Shown: positions 6,982 through 13,719 of the stretch, piece by piece | Layout of the letters: every line of letters starts with the position of its first letter | Numbering within the stretch: the stretch's first letter is position 1 | DNA from: Methylococcaceae bacterium | GTDB taxonomy: Bacteria > Pseudomonadota > Gammaproteobacteria > Methylococcales > Methylomonadaceae | Reading direction: 5' to 3' | Length of the DNA: 13,719 nucleotides | Assembly: GCA_947484105.1 (NCBI GenBank) | Contig: CANKON010000011.1 | Location: 1-13,719 of the forward strand | The notes under the pieces: generated by a model | Told to the model about the DNA's origin: nothing | Databases searched by the model: none | The model's input: only the letters and a program-made list of their open reading frames with translations | Translations under genes and position numbers: made by a program

Positions 6982-8232
6982 ATGCAAATTCATTTAAAAA
7001 CGTTAGGTTGTCGTTTAAACGAAGCCGAATTAGAAACCTGGGCGCAAGCCTTTCAAGCACAAGGTCACGCTATTACACGCGACATTTCCGCCGCACAATT
7101 AGTCGTTATCAACTCCTGCGCCGTAACACAAGATGCCGCGCGAAAATCACGCCAATTGATTCGTCGTATTCACCGCGAAAATTCGCACGCAAAATTAGTG
7201 GTGAGTGGTTGTTACGCGACCTTGAACACCGCCGAAGCACAAGCTCTTTTGGGAGTCGATTTAGTCGTTAGCAACAAAGACAAAGCGAGTTTAGTCGAAA
7301 AAGCGTTAACCGAATTAACGTTTGAAAGTATGCCCGAGATGGCGACTGAACCTGCTGAAATTGCACTTTTTACACGCGGCAGACAACGTGCTTTTGTTAA
7401 AGTGCAAGATGGTTGCCGTTATCGTTGTACGTTTTGTATCGTAACCGTAGCGCGAGGCGACGAAGTGAGTCGTTCTCTTTCTGATGTAATTATTGAAATT
7501 AACGCTTTGCACGCGCAAGGCATTAACGAAGTCATTTTGACAGGCGTGCATTTGGGCGGCTACGGTAGCGATAATGGCGAAAATATCGTTACGTTAATTC
7601 AAGCAATTTTGGCACAAACTGACATTCCGCGTTTGCGTTTGGGGTCGCTTGAACCGTGGGAATTGAACGATGAATTTTTTACGTTATTTGAAAATTCGCG
7701 CTTGATGCCTCATCTACATTTACCGTTGCAAAGCGGTTCGGACGCAGTTTTACGGCGCATGGCACGACGTTGCAAAATTGACGAATACTCCAAAATGCTT
7801 GAACGTTTGCGGATACAAATTCCACTGTTCAACATTACGACCGACATCATCGTGGGTTTTCCAAATGAAACTGAAGAAGAATGGAATGAAAGTGTTGAAT
7901 TTGTGAAAAAATGCGGTTTTGGACATATTCATATTTTCACTTATTCACCCCGCGAAGGTACGAAAGCCGAGACGTTGCCAAATCCTGTCCCACATGAAAT
8001 CAAAAAACAACGCAGTGAACAATTGCATCGTTTAGCAGAAGAAATGAAGCACGATTTTTATCAACAAAATATCGGACAAACTTTTTCGGTACTTTGGGAA
8101 GGGCAGCGTGATGAATTAGAAAATGGCAGCGTACGGGTGTTTGGTTACACGCCAAATTATTTGCGCGTGGCGTGTGAAATCAATGCCGCTGATTCGTTAG
8201 AAAATCAAATAACGGATTTTCTAATTACCTAA
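6982..8232 (+). CDS. mtaB: MtaB, tRNA t6A37 methylthiotransferase
   Basis: A 416-residue radical-SAM methylthiotransferase. MtaB converts N6-threonylcarbamoyladenosine at position 37 of ANN-decoding tRNAs to its 2-methylthio form. The N-terminal UPF0004 domain supplies cysteines C10 (LGCRLNEAE), C46 (NSCAVT) and C77 (SGCYAT) for one [4Fe-4S] cluster. The radical-SAM core has C145-x3-C149-x2-C152 (DGCRYRCTFC) for the second. The LHLPLQSGSD motif is present, and a TRAM RNA-binding domain occupies about 355-416. LGCRLNEAE and the overall length favour MtaB over MiaB (longer, 'LGCQMN') and over RimO. It stands alone on the plus strand, convergent with bamE. The ATG has no visible Shine-Dalgarno sequence, but the conserved start MQIHLKTLGCRLN fixes it. 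Confidence 0.92.
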   Translation: MQIHLKTLGCRLNEAELETWAQAFQAQGHAITRDISAAQLVVINSCAVTQDAARKSRQLIRRIHRENSHAKLVVSGCYATLNTAEAQALLGVDLVVSNKDKASLVEKALTELTFESMPEMATEPAEIALFTRGRQRAFVKVQDGCRYRCTFCIVTVARGDEVSRSLSDVIIEINALHAQGINEVILTGVHLGGYGSDNGENIVTLIQAILAQTDIPRLRLGSLEPWELNDEFFTLFENSRLMPHLHLPLQSGSDAVLRRMARRCKIDEYSKMLERLRIQIPLFNITTDIIVGFPNETEEEWNESVEFVKKCGFGHIHIFTYSPREGTKAETLPNPVPHEIKKQRSEQLHRLAEEMKHDFYQQNIGQTFSVLWEGQRDELENGSVRVFGYTPNYLRVACEINAADSLENQITDFLIT

Positions 8233-8248
8233 AATTCATTTTTGAAAA

Positions 8249-8291
8249 ATTGACGGTATTTGAGATTTTTACTCAAAATAAGTCCGTCAAT
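8249..8291. terminator. Bidirectional hairpin between convergent mtaB and bamE
   Basis: ATTGACGG (8249-8256) pairs perfectly with CCGTCAAT (8284-8291). Inside, TATTTGAG (8257-8264) pairs with CTCAAAATA (8272-8280) with one extra base. The loop is T-rich. A-rich and T-rich flanks on both sides suit termination in both directions. The right arm lies within the last codons of bamE. Confidence 0.65.
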
Positions 8292-8707
8292 ATTTCCCAC
8301 ATCGTTTTTTCTAATTCGCGCTTTGGAACCTCCACCGATTTGTCATCGCTCGATTTTGCGATAGGCACGGCACTTGGTTTGAAATCCCCTTGAATACTTT
8401 TGATTTGATCATTTTCAAAAAAGATAGAAATGTTTTTTTGCGTAATATCTTCTTCACTGCCTTTTTTTGATGAATAAATGTAATCCCAACGGTTTTGATG
8501 AAAATAATCCACCAACATCGGCGAACCCATAATGTATAAAACTTGGCGTTTGGTCATATTAGGTCGTAATTGGTCGATCATCGTTTGATCAATCATGTTG
8601 CCTTGATTCACGTCAATTTTATAAACATAAGGCAAATTATCTAAAATGAGTGAACAAGACATCAACGGTATGCAGAGGAAACCTAAAAATAAAATCTTTT
8701 TTTGCAT
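8273..8707 (-). CDS. bamE: BamE, outer-membrane assembly lipoprotein
   Basis: A 144-residue lipoprotein of the SmpA/OmlA family. BamE is a small subunit of the BAM complex that folds beta-barrel proteins into the outer membrane. The signal peptide ends in the lipobox LMSC, with C18 as the lipidated residue. The family signature follows: YVYKIDVNQGN (27-37), a helix with MTKRQVLYIMGSP (51-63), and NRWDYIY (72-78). It is about 30 residues longer than E. coli BamE (113), owing to a Ser/Pro/Lys-rich tail after residue 110. It is divergent from fur, the same layout as in Pseudomonas and Xanthomonas (omlA/fur). No Shine-Dalgarno sequence is visible, but the signal peptide supports the start. Confidence 0.93.
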   Translation of the reverse strand: MQKKILFLGFLCIPLMSCSLILDNLPYVYKIDVNQGNMIDQTMIDQLRPNMTKRQVLYIMGSPMLVDYFHQNRWDYIYSSKKGSEEDITQKNISIFFENDQIKSIQGDFKPSAVPIAKSSDDKSVEVPKRELEKTMWEILTDLF

Positions 8708-8743
8708 TGGAGAGAACTTAAAAATGAGTAAAGAATGGCGCGG

Positions 8744-8772
8744 ATTCTACGGGATTTGACTTAAACAGTCAT
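8744..8772 (-). promoter_or_regulatory. Likely bamE promoter
   Basis: On the minus strand, ATGACT (8772-8767) and TAGAAT (8749-8744) are separated by 17 bases. They match the -35 (TGAC core) and -10 consensus of sigma-70 well. Transcription would begin near 8737, about 30 bases before the bamE start codon. Confidence 0.45.
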
Positions 8773-8794
8773 GCGCTTAGGTTTAAAAAAACGT

Positions 8795-8800
8795 TACAAT
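8795..8800 (+). promoter_or_regulatory. Possible fur -10 element
   Basis: TACAAT differs from TATAAT by one base and would start transcription about 25 bases before fur. No good -35 is seen 16-18 bases upstream (TGCGCT at 8772-8777), so it may need an activator. No clear Fur box is visible in the bamE-fur gap. Confidence 0.3.
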
Positions 8801-8832
8801 GCACTAAATTAAAATATTTCGGGAACGTGATG

Positions 8833-9264
8833 ATGGAAAATCAAGAAAACGTAGAACTCAAAAATGCGGGCTTAAAAGTGACTGTACCGCGTATCAAAAT
8901 TTTACAAATTTTAGAAAAACAGGCACACGATCGTCACTTTTCAGCTGAAAAACTTTACAAAATTTTACTCAGTGAAAACGAAGATATTGGGCTGGCAACA
9001 GTTTATCGAGTTTTAACGCAATTTGAAGCAGCAGGATTGGTCACACGTCACCATTTTGAAGGGAATAATTCGGTTTTTGAACTTGATGACGGCGGACATC
9101 ACGATCATTTAGTCTGTGTAAAATGTGGAAAAGTCGATGAGTTTCAAGACGAATTCATTGAAAAACGCCAACGTGAAATCGCTGACAGTTTGGGTTATGA
9201 ACTTACCGATCACAATTTTTATCTTTACGGTTTTTGTGGTGTGTGCCGCAAACCCAAAGCCTAA
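8833..9264 (+). CDS. fur: Fur, ferric uptake regulator
   Basis: A Fur-family repressor of about 143 residues. With Fe2+ (or Zn2+) bound, it dimerises and represses iron-uptake genes. Seen, counted from the first possible start at 8827: an N-terminal winged helix (NAGLKVTVPRIKILQILE, then GLATVYRVLTQFEAAGLV as recognition helix); the metal motif HHDHLVC at 91-97 with CxxC C97/C100; and a second CxxC, C137/C140, near the end. GTG 8827, ATG 8830 and ATG 8833 are all in frame. GGGA at 8821-8824 is best spaced for 8833, and that start gives an N-terminus like other Fur proteins. The full HHDH set and two CxxC motifs favour Fur over Zur or PerR. It is divergent from bamE and 20 bp before lolC. Confidence 0.92.
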   Translation: MENQENVELKNAGLKVTVPRIKILQILEKQAHDRHFSAEKLYKILLSENEDIGLATVYRVLTQFEAAGLVTRHHFEGNNSVFELDDGGHHDHLVCVKCGKVDEFQDEFIEKRQREIADSLGYELTDHNFYLYGFCGVCRKPKA

Positions 9265-9284
9265 CCTTTATCAAAAAATCATTC

Positions 9285-10532
9285 ATGTTTAAACCTCTTA
9301 TTTTTTACATCGGTTTGCGTTATACCCGCGCTAAACGCCGTACCCAGTTCATTTCATTCATTACATTAACTTCGGTTTTAGGAATCGCGCTAGGTGTGAC
9401 GGCGTTGATTACGGTTTTATCCGTAATGAACGGTTTTGAAGCCGAACTACGCGAACGCATTTTAGGAATGACTTCGCACGCCACGGTGACAGGACAATCG
9501 GGACAACTCGATAATTGGCAAGAACTCGATCAGCGTTTAGTGGGTTATCCACACATTCAAGGCACTGCACCGTTTATTAACGGGCAAGTCATGATTAACG
9601 CGGACCGCAGAGTGAGCGGCACAATGTTGAGTGGTATTTTGCCTGAAAATGAAGCGAAAGTTTCTGAAGTTGCAACCAAAATGAAAGAAGGAAAGCTGAC
9701 TGATTTAGTGCCAGGCGAATACGGCATTATTTTGGGAATTGAATTAGCCAATTATTTAGGTGTTGTCGTCGGCGATAAAATTACCGTCATCAGTCCCCAA
9801 GTCAATTCAACGCCCGCAGGCGTTGTACCACGAATGCGTCGTTTCACTGTGATTGGCACGTTCCAAGTTGGAATGTACGAATACGATAGAAACATGGCTT
9901 TAATTCACCTCGATGACGCGGCAAAATTATTTCGTTTAGAAACAGCTGTTTCAGGCTTACGGATTAAATTAGACGATTTATTTAATGCCCCCAAAATTAC
10001 CCGCGACTTATCAAAAGCTCTCTACAACAATTATTACGTCAGTGATTGGACACTGGCGCACAGCAATTTTTTCCGTGCAATTCAAACTGAAAAAACCGTG
10101 ATGTTTATTATTTTGCTGCTGATTGTAGCGGTGGCGGCATTTAACATCGTTTCAACGTTGGTGATGGTTGTAACTGATAAACGCGGTGATATTGCGATTT
10201 TGAAAACCCAAGGTTTAACATCGCCGTCTGTGATGGGGATTTTTATGGTTTTAGGCGCAATTATCGGCGCAGTCGGTACGGTGATTGGAACGATTTTTGG
10301 CGTAATTTTGGCGTTAAATGTTGAAACGATTGTGCCAGCGATTGAAAAATTCTTTAATGTTCAATTTATGGCGGCAGACGTTTATTACATAAGTGAATTG
10401 CCGTCAAAATTGGTTTGGACAGACGTTTATTCGATTGCAGGTATGGCATTTTTCTTGTCGTTACTCGCGACAATTTACCCCGCGTGGCAAGCCGCAAAAA
10501 TCAATCCAGCCGAGGTATTGCGTTATGAGTAA
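9285..10532 (+). CDS. lolC: LolC/LolE-type permease of the lipoprotein-release ABC transporter
   Basis: A 415-residue inner-membrane protein of the LolC/LolE branch of the FtsX/MacB permeases. With LolD it extracts outer-membrane lipoproteins from the inner membrane and hands them to LolA. The start follows the family N-terminus [19 protein letters not shown]; an upstream in-frame start at 9234 would lie inside fur and is unlikely. Membrane helices are at about 22-48, 270-297, 316-345 and 381-398. A large periplasmic domain lies between the first two. The [13 protein letters not shown] coupling segment and the NPAEVLRYE end are typical. It overlaps lolD by 8 bp. It may act as a LolC/LolE heterodimer subunit or a single LolF-like homodimer; lolE is not in the window. 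Confidence 0.92.
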   Translation: MFKPLIFYIGLRYTRAKRRTQFISFITLTSVLGIALGVTALITVLSVMNGFEAELRERILGMTSHATVTGQSGQLDNWQELDQRLVGYPHIQGTAPFINGQVMINADRRVSGTMLSGILPENEAKVSEVATKMKEGKLTDLVPGEYGIILGIELANYLGVVVGDKITVISPQVNSTPAGVVPRMRRFTVIGTFQVGMYEYDRNMALIHLDDAAKLFRLETAVSGLRIKLDDLFNAPKITRDLSKALYNNYYVSDWTLAHSNFFRAIQTEKTVMFIILLLIVAVAAFNIVSTLVMVVTDKRGDIAILKTQGLTSPSVMGIFMVLGAIIGAVGTVIGTIFGVILALNVETIVPAIEKFFNVQFMAADVYYISELPSKLVWTDVYSIAGMAFFLSLLATIYPAWQAAKINPAEVLRYE

Positions 10533-11196
10533 GTTAATTTTGGAATGCAAAAATTTGGTGAAACGTTATGGTGATTTAGACGTGGAAGTTTTGAAAGGCG
10601 TGGATTTGGAAATTGCTGTCGGTGAGCGCGTTGCCATTATGGGGGCATCGGGTTCAGGCAAAAGTACGCTACTCCATTTACTAGGCGGTTTAGATAAACC
10701 AACTAGCGGCGAAGTTGTTTTAAACGGTGTGAATTTGAACACCGTCAGCGGTTCAAAACTTGCCAAATTACGCAATCAATCCCTCGGATTTATTTACCAA
10801 GCACATCATTTACTCGGCGAATTTACGGTGTTGGAAAACGTTGCCATGCCGTTGTTAATCGGAAATGAATCCGTAAAAAATGCTCAAATTCGTGCCACGA
10901 AATTGTTGAAACGTGTGGGCTTGGGGCATCGAATCGAACATAAACCTGGCGAGCTTTCAGGCGGTGAACGTCAACGCGCGGCGGTTGCAAGAGCGTTAAT
11001 TAACAAACCTGCGCTGATTTTAGCCGATGAACCCACAGGGAATTTAGACAGTAAAACCGCCGATTCAGTTTATCAATTAATGATGGAATTGAATCAAGAA
11101 TTGCAGGTGAGTTTTTTAGTGGTGACGCATGATCATGATTTAGCGGCGAAATTGGGAAAGGTTTTACACATGGAAGATGGGCTGATTGTGACTTAG
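10525..11196 (+). CDS. lolD: LolD, ATPase of the lipoprotein-release transporter
   Basis: A 223-residue ABC ATPase at the usual LolD length. It powers LolC/E in releasing lipoproteins. Motifs: Walker [10 protein letters not shown] (40-48), Q-loop Q92 in [10 protein letters not shown] (the QxHHLLxEF form typical of LolD), signature LSGGERQ (144-150), Walker [14 protein letters not shown] (163-175) and the switch His H202 in VVTHD. The ATG at 10525 is chosen because [16 protein letters not shown] is the family start; a longer reading from 10393 would run through lolC. GAGG lies 9 bases upstream, one of the few Shine-Dalgarno sequences in the core genes. The gene ends at the junction with a mobile element. 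Confidence 0.95.
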   Translation: MSKLILECKNLVKRYGDLDVEVLKGVDLEIAVGERVAIMGASGSGKSTLLHLLGGLDKPTSGEVVLNGVNLNTVSGSKLAKLRNQSLGFIYQAHHLLGEFTVLENVAMPLLIGNESVKNAQIRATKLLKRVGLGHRIEHKPGELSGGERQRAAVARALINKPALILADEPTGNLDSKTADSVYQLMMELNQELQVSFLVVTHDHDLAAKLGKVLHMEDGLIVT

Positions 11197-11221
11197 TGCA
11201 GCAACCATGAACCTTGTCGTT

Positions 11222-12277
11222 TCAAGCCCTGCTGGCAATTTCTGCTACAGGGCTTTTTTGTTGGTGTGCCATAATTCCGCCATTGGAGCTTGAATTTCCT
11301 GCATAACCTGCAAGATGCTGACTTGATAAATGTGCGTACCGCAAAACCATCTTCAAATCAGACCAGCCGCCGAGTTCCTTTAAAACGTGCAGCGGTGTTC
11401 CATTTTGAACGTGCCAACTCGCCCAAGTATGCCGAAGGTCATGGTATTTAAAATTTTCAATCCCCGCCCTTTTTAATGCCTTGCGCCATGCCAAAGTGTT
11501 CACGACTGTTACTGGCTTTTTTGCATAAGTAAAGACGTGTGTTTCATGCTTTCCAATTTGAGAACGTAAAACAGACATTGCGTCATCATTGAGCGGGATA
11601 GCGATTGCCTTCCCTGACTTTGTGTTTTCAGCATCGACCCAAGCGCACCGCTTTTGCATGTCAACATTCGCCCATTGCAAATTTAATACGTTTGAAGTTC
11701 GCAGCCCTGTCGCTAAAGAAAATTGAGCGATGACTTTCGTGTGCGCGGGCAACTCCTTAAACAATCGCGCCACCTCGTCTTGCGTTAGCCATCGAACCCG
11801 CTCATTTTTTAACGGCAACATCTTTACTTTTGGGTAGCTATCAATCCACTCCCATTCATTTTTCGCGGCAATTAAAATTGAACGCAAAACAGCAAGATTT
11901 CGATTCACCGTTCCGTTGGTTACGCCCGTTGTTTTTTTATGCGTTTTGATTTCGTCAACGAGTGATTTTGTAATCTCGTCCAGCATTTTACCCGACAAGT
12001 GCTGGTCAAAATAACGCAGCGCATCCTTATCAACACGAAGTGATTTTTTATGGTCGTTTTCAGACAGCCAACGAACAACGGCTTGTTGCCATGAATACCT
12101 TGGCTTATCGCCCACATTTTTTACGCGCCATGATTGTGCCTTGAGCTTGTCGTGGAGTTCTTGCGCTTGTTGCTTGTTTGAAGTCCCAGCAGATTGTCGT
12201 ACTCGCTTGCCGTTTGGCGCGATGAAGTCAATATAGTAGCTGTCGCTTTTGTCATCTTTTCGTTTGTAGATTGCCAT
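11222..12277 (-). CDS. Tyrosine recombinase / integrase
   Basis: A 351-residue phage-type integrase that would cut and join DNA at the element's attachment sites. An N-terminal arm-binding part (about 1-55) precedes a SAM-like core-binding domain (about 60-150) and the catalytic domain (about 160-325). The catalytic set is complete: R193 (TGLRTSN), K220 (TKSGK), H279 and R282 (HDLRHTW), W305 in the His/Trp position (GGWSD), and the nucleophile Y314 (RYAHLSS). The start is fixed by AAGGAG at 12291-12286, 8 bases before the ATG. It overlaps the end of the HTH gene by 157 bp. The last 15 or so residues after the usual YA.NSS..G end are encoded by the terminator hairpin behind lolD and may come from the target site. 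Confidence 0.93.
   Translation of the reverse strand: MAIYKRKDDKSDSYYIDFIAPNGKRVRQSAGTSNKQQAQELHDKLKAQSWRVKNVGDKPRYSWQQAVVRWLSENDHKKSLRVDKDALRYFDQHLSGKMLDEITKSLVDEIKTHKKTTGVTNGTVNRNLAVLRSILIAAKNEWEWIDSYPKVKMLPLKNERVRWLTQDEVARLFKELPAHTKVIAQFSLATGLRTSNVLNLQWANVDMQKRCAWVDAENTKSGKAIAIPLNDDAMSVLRSQIGKHETHVFTYAKKPVTVVNTLAWRKALKRAGIENFKYHDLRHTWASWHVQNGTPLHVLKELGGWSDLKMVLRYAHLSSQHLAGYAGNSSSNGGIMAHQQKSPVAEIASRA
11224..11259 (+). terminator. Strong intrinsic terminator after lolD
   Basis: AAGCCCTG (11224-11231) and CAGGGCTT (11248-11255) form a perfect 8-bp GC-rich stem over a 16-base loop, followed by a T-run to 11259. It terminates the lolCD transcript. The stop and last codons of the integrase lie inside it on the other strand. 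It may therefore be part of the element's attachment site or be supplied by the element. Confidence 0.8.
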
Positions 12278-12489
12278 TTTGGCTGCTCCTTAGTGTTATC
12301 GGCTACTAAGCGCAAACCGCCGACAGTAGAATACTTTTGAGTAATATGAAGCGCAAGGTGATGTTCGAGAAACACCCAGCGTCTGCCAATTTTTGCGCCA
12401 CCAACCTTTCCACTAATGGCAAGCTGACGCATGGTTTCAGGGTGAACTTTAAGAAAATCGGCAGCTTGTTTTAGGTCAAGTGTCACCAT
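12121..12489 (-). CDS. HTH (MerR/excisionase-type) DNA-binding protein
   Basis: A 122-residue protein whose first 50 residues are a helix-turn-helix of the HTH_17/excisionase type: LKQAADFLKVHPETMRQL, then GKVGGAKIGRRWVFLEHHL. Such proteins bind attachment-site DNA and steer the partner integrase towards excision, or act as small regulators. The N-terminal assignment is firm; the role as a directionality factor is inferred from the neighbouring integrase. The last 52 codons lie over the integrase start in another frame, and that tail is Ser/Thr/Lys/Asn rich. The ATG is 4 bp after the stop of the coiled-coil gene, with a GTGGGG upstream that could be a weak ribosome site. A frameshift that extended the ORF cannot be excluded. 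Confidence 0.75.
   Translation of the reverse strand: MVTLDLKQAADFLKVHPETMRQLAISGKVGGAKIGRRWVFLEHHLALHITQKYSTVGGLRLVADNTKEQPKWQSTNEKMTKATATILTSSRQTASEYDNLLGLQTSNKRKNSTTSSRHNHGA
12286..12291 (-). promoter_or_regulatory. Strong Shine-Dalgarno sequence fixing the integrase start
   Basis: AAGGAG on the minus strand, 8 bases before ATG 12277. It lies inside the coding frame of the HTH gene, so the integrase has its own initiation site within the overlap rather than depending only on coupling. Confidence 0.8.
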
Positions 12490-12493
12490 TTTG

Positions 12494-13537
12494 TTACCCC
12501 ACCAGATTTGCGGTGGATTGCATTACCACGCCATTCACATCAAATGTATTGCCGTGATTGCAAAAATCGACAAATTGCCGTGATAGCTGGCTCACCGCAT
12601 AAGAAATCTCTGCCCATTCGTTAATTAGCTCGACTGGCGTATTGCCGCTTTCGGCGGCGAGATATAACGCGCCTTTAATATCGTGAATGGCTTCAACGAT
12701 GGTGCTGATGCTATCTTGGTGTTGTTTAATGACCCCGTTTTCGTGATTCAATAAATTGCGGGATTGTTTCAAATCCGCTTCCTGTTTTTGCAAACTTTCG
12801 ATGCGATATTCCAGCTGGTCGATTTCAATTTTTTTCGCGTTCAGGTCTTTGGTTACACCGTCTTTGATGGCTTTTGCTTGCTCTTTTTTGAGCTTTTCAA
12901 GTGCATCTTGAGCATCAAGTGCTTTACGTTCGGCTTGTTGAATTGCGCTGGAGTTTTCAAGAATTAAATTCGCCCGTTCCTTTGCCAGCTGTTCGCTCAC
13001 GCCTGCCGTAATTTGTGCGGCAATGGAATGACGCAAATCATCGCTTTGTTGCTTGACAGCGTTCAGTGTAATTTGTTTGAAATCGAGCTTTTTGGTCGTT
13101 TCAATCAGGCTGTTTTGCAGAGTGTCATTTTTTAATTTCCATTCATTTGCCACATCTTCAACGTACTTTGCTCCGATTTTTTTGCCTTCCGCCAAGGCGC
13201 GAGCGATGGCTTCTTGCCAAACTTCGGGTTTGGCTTCGTCGGGAATTGACGTTAATGGGCGAAGTTGCGATTCAGGAATTTGCAATCCGCCAATTGGCGG
13301 AAGGAAACTTTCAATTCGTGCTGCGGTTGCTAATCTGTCCAATTGGCTGAGGCTGTAATTCCACTCTTTTTCGCCATATTCTGCCCAACTCGAAAAACCT
13401 AATGCCCGCCAACCTTTGCGGTCACGCATTTCCAACAACATTGAGCGCATCACGCTTTCGAGCGATTTAAGTTCAGTGTGTTTTGTTCTGGCTTCTTCTG
13501 GTGTCATATCTGGCAAAAACTGTAGGTCATGGCTCAT
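12494..13537 (-). CDS. Coiled-coil protein of the mobile element, putative DNA-binding N-terminus
   Basis: A 347-residue protein I cannot name. Residues about 38-130 are helical. They carry a pattern seen in phage, plasmid and island proteins: GWRALGFSSWAEYGEKEW, then SLSQLDRLATAARI, then PESQLRPLTSIPDE. This is probably a small HTH-like unit related to ParB/plasmid-control proteins. Residues about 135-275 are Lys/Glu/Gln/Ala rich with few prolines, a long coiled coil reminiscent of KfrA-type plasmid proteins. The end (275-347) is a mixed region. There is no signal peptide or membrane segment. It has a strong AGGAG (13548-13544), 6 bases before the ATG, and overlaps the upstream small ORF by 4 bp. 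Roles in element maintenance or control of the int module are inference. Confidence 0.7.
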   Translation of the reverse strand: MSHDLQFLPDMTPEEARTKHTELKSLESVMRSMLLEMRDRKGWRALGFSSWAEYGEKEWNYSLSQLDRLATAARIESFLPPIGGLQIPESQLRPLTSIPDEAKPEVWQEAIARALAEGKKIGAKYVEDVANEWKLKNDTLQNSLIETTKKLDFKQITLNAVKQQSDDLRHSIAAQITAGVSEQLAKERANLILENSSAIQQAERKALDAQDALEKLKKEQAKAIKDGVTKDLNAKKIEIDQLEYRIESLQKQEADLKQSRNLLNHENGVIKQHQDSISTIVEAIHDIKGALYLAAESGNTPVELINEWAEISYAVSQLSRQFVDFCNHGNTFDVNGVVMQSTANLVG

Positions 13538-13701
13538 GTTCCGCTCCTGATAATGTCGTATTGTTGTTTGTTTAAACGTATTAAATCCGTGATGCGTTGG
13601 CGAATTTCGATACGGGGCAATTGTTGTTTTTTGCCGTTATCGATAATTTGATTGATGCTGGTTTCAATGCAAATAACTGCGCTTAACATTTCGTCACTCA
13701 T
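13534..13701 (-). CDS. Small ORF of 55 or more residues upstream of the coiled-coil gene
   Basis: From ATG 13701 this minus-strand frame encodes 55 residues, beginning MSDEMLSAVICIE and ending DIIRSGT. The composition is helical and charged (Ile, Gln, Arg, Lys), with no recognised domain. Its TGA overlaps the ATG of the 347-residue protein by 4 bp, a coupling that supports it being real. AAGGA lies only 2 bases before the ATG, too close for an ideal ribosome site. The frame stays open to the window edge at 13719, so the true start may be outside and the gene longer. Confidence 0.55.
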   Translation of the reverse strand: MSDEMLSAVICIETSINQIIDNGKKQQLPRIEIRQRITDLIRLNKQQYDIIRSGT

Positions 13702-13719
13702 TTCCTTAATGGGACAACC

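Larger units (their letters stand above)
11197..13719. mobile_element. Left end of an integrative element (partial)
   Basis: From just after lolD to the right edge, all genes are on the minus strand. They form an integration module: small ORF, coiled-coil protein, HTH/excisionase-like protein and tyrosine recombinase. The recombinase stops 26 bp from lolD, so the chromosome junction probably lies between about 11197 and 11260. No tRNA gene is present as target. No direct repeat can be paired, because the other end lies outside the window. No phage structural gene or conjugation gene is visible, so prophage, genomic island and ICE are all open. Confidence 0.65.

Noticed and set aside
6982..8232. 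MiaB or RimO instead of MtaB
   Set aside because: The LGCRLNEAE start, length of 416 and single TRAM domain fit MtaB. MiaB usually has LGCQMN and is longer, and RimO targets ribosomal protein S12 with a different N-terminus.
8708..8832. Fur box in the bamE-fur intergenic region
   Set aside because: No stretch resembles the 19-bp GATAATGATAATCATTATC palindrome well enough by eye to claim autoregulation.
9234..9284. Longer N-terminus for LolC starting inside fur
   Set aside because: The family N-terminus begins at the Met at 9285. The extra 17 residues match nothing expected and overlap fur.
10393..10524. Longer N-terminus for LolD
   Set aside because: It runs out of frame through lolC. The family start MSKLILECK at 10525, with GAGG upstream, is the natural one.
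11197..11260. tRNA or tmRNA gene as integration target
   Set aside because: No cloverleaf-like arms or T-loop sequence can be seen; only the terminator hairpin is present.

Overview
The window looks like chromosomal DNA of a fairly A/T-rich, non-enteric gammaproteobacterium. The ruvA-ruvB-ybgC-tolQRA order, the divergent bamE/fur pair and the lolC-lolD pair are classic gammaproteobacterial arrangements. MtaB and the NtrX-type regulator argue against an Escherichia-like organism. A sulfur-oxidising or methane-oxidising lineage is possible, but the sequence alone does not settle the genus.

Region 1 (1-4250) is one tightly packed plus-strand operon: the 3' end of ruvA, a small thioredoxin-like [2Fe-2S] ferredoxin gene, ruvB, ybgC, tolQ, tolR and tolA. 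Most neighbours overlap by 4-11 bp. A hairpin that begins in the tolA stop codon probably ends the transcript, so tolB and pal do not follow. The genes serve Holliday-junction processing (RuvAB) and the proton-driven Tol envelope machine (TolQRA, with the YbgC thioesterase).

Region 2 (4251-6981) holds an NtrX-like response regulator without its kinase NtrY. Its AAA+ domain has lost the sigma-54 contact loop, a Walker B aspartate and one arginine finger. It is followed by a 380-residue protein that joins a phospholipase-D-like domain (catalytic His replaced by Arg) to an array of exact 25-residue Trp-rich repeats. This is the most novel-looking gene in the core part.

Region 3 (6982-11196) holds mtaB (tRNA ms2t6A37 synthesis), convergent with bamE across a long hairpin, then fur divergent from bamE, then lolC and lolD (lipoprotein release from the inner membrane). 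BamE, TolQRA and LolCD together make this stretch rich in outer-membrane biogenesis genes.

Region 4 (11197-13719) is the edge of an integrative element, entirely on the minus strand. In transcription order it has a 55-codon (or longer) small ORF, a 347-residue coiled-coil protein, a HTH/excisionase-like protein and a tyrosine recombinase. These genes are translationally coupled. The recombinase 3' end runs into the transcription terminator just behind lolD, so the junction with the chromosome is probably at about 11197-11260. The cargo of the element would lie beyond the right edge. The integrase and coiled-coil genes have strong Shine-Dalgarno sequences, whereas most core genes have none that is visible.
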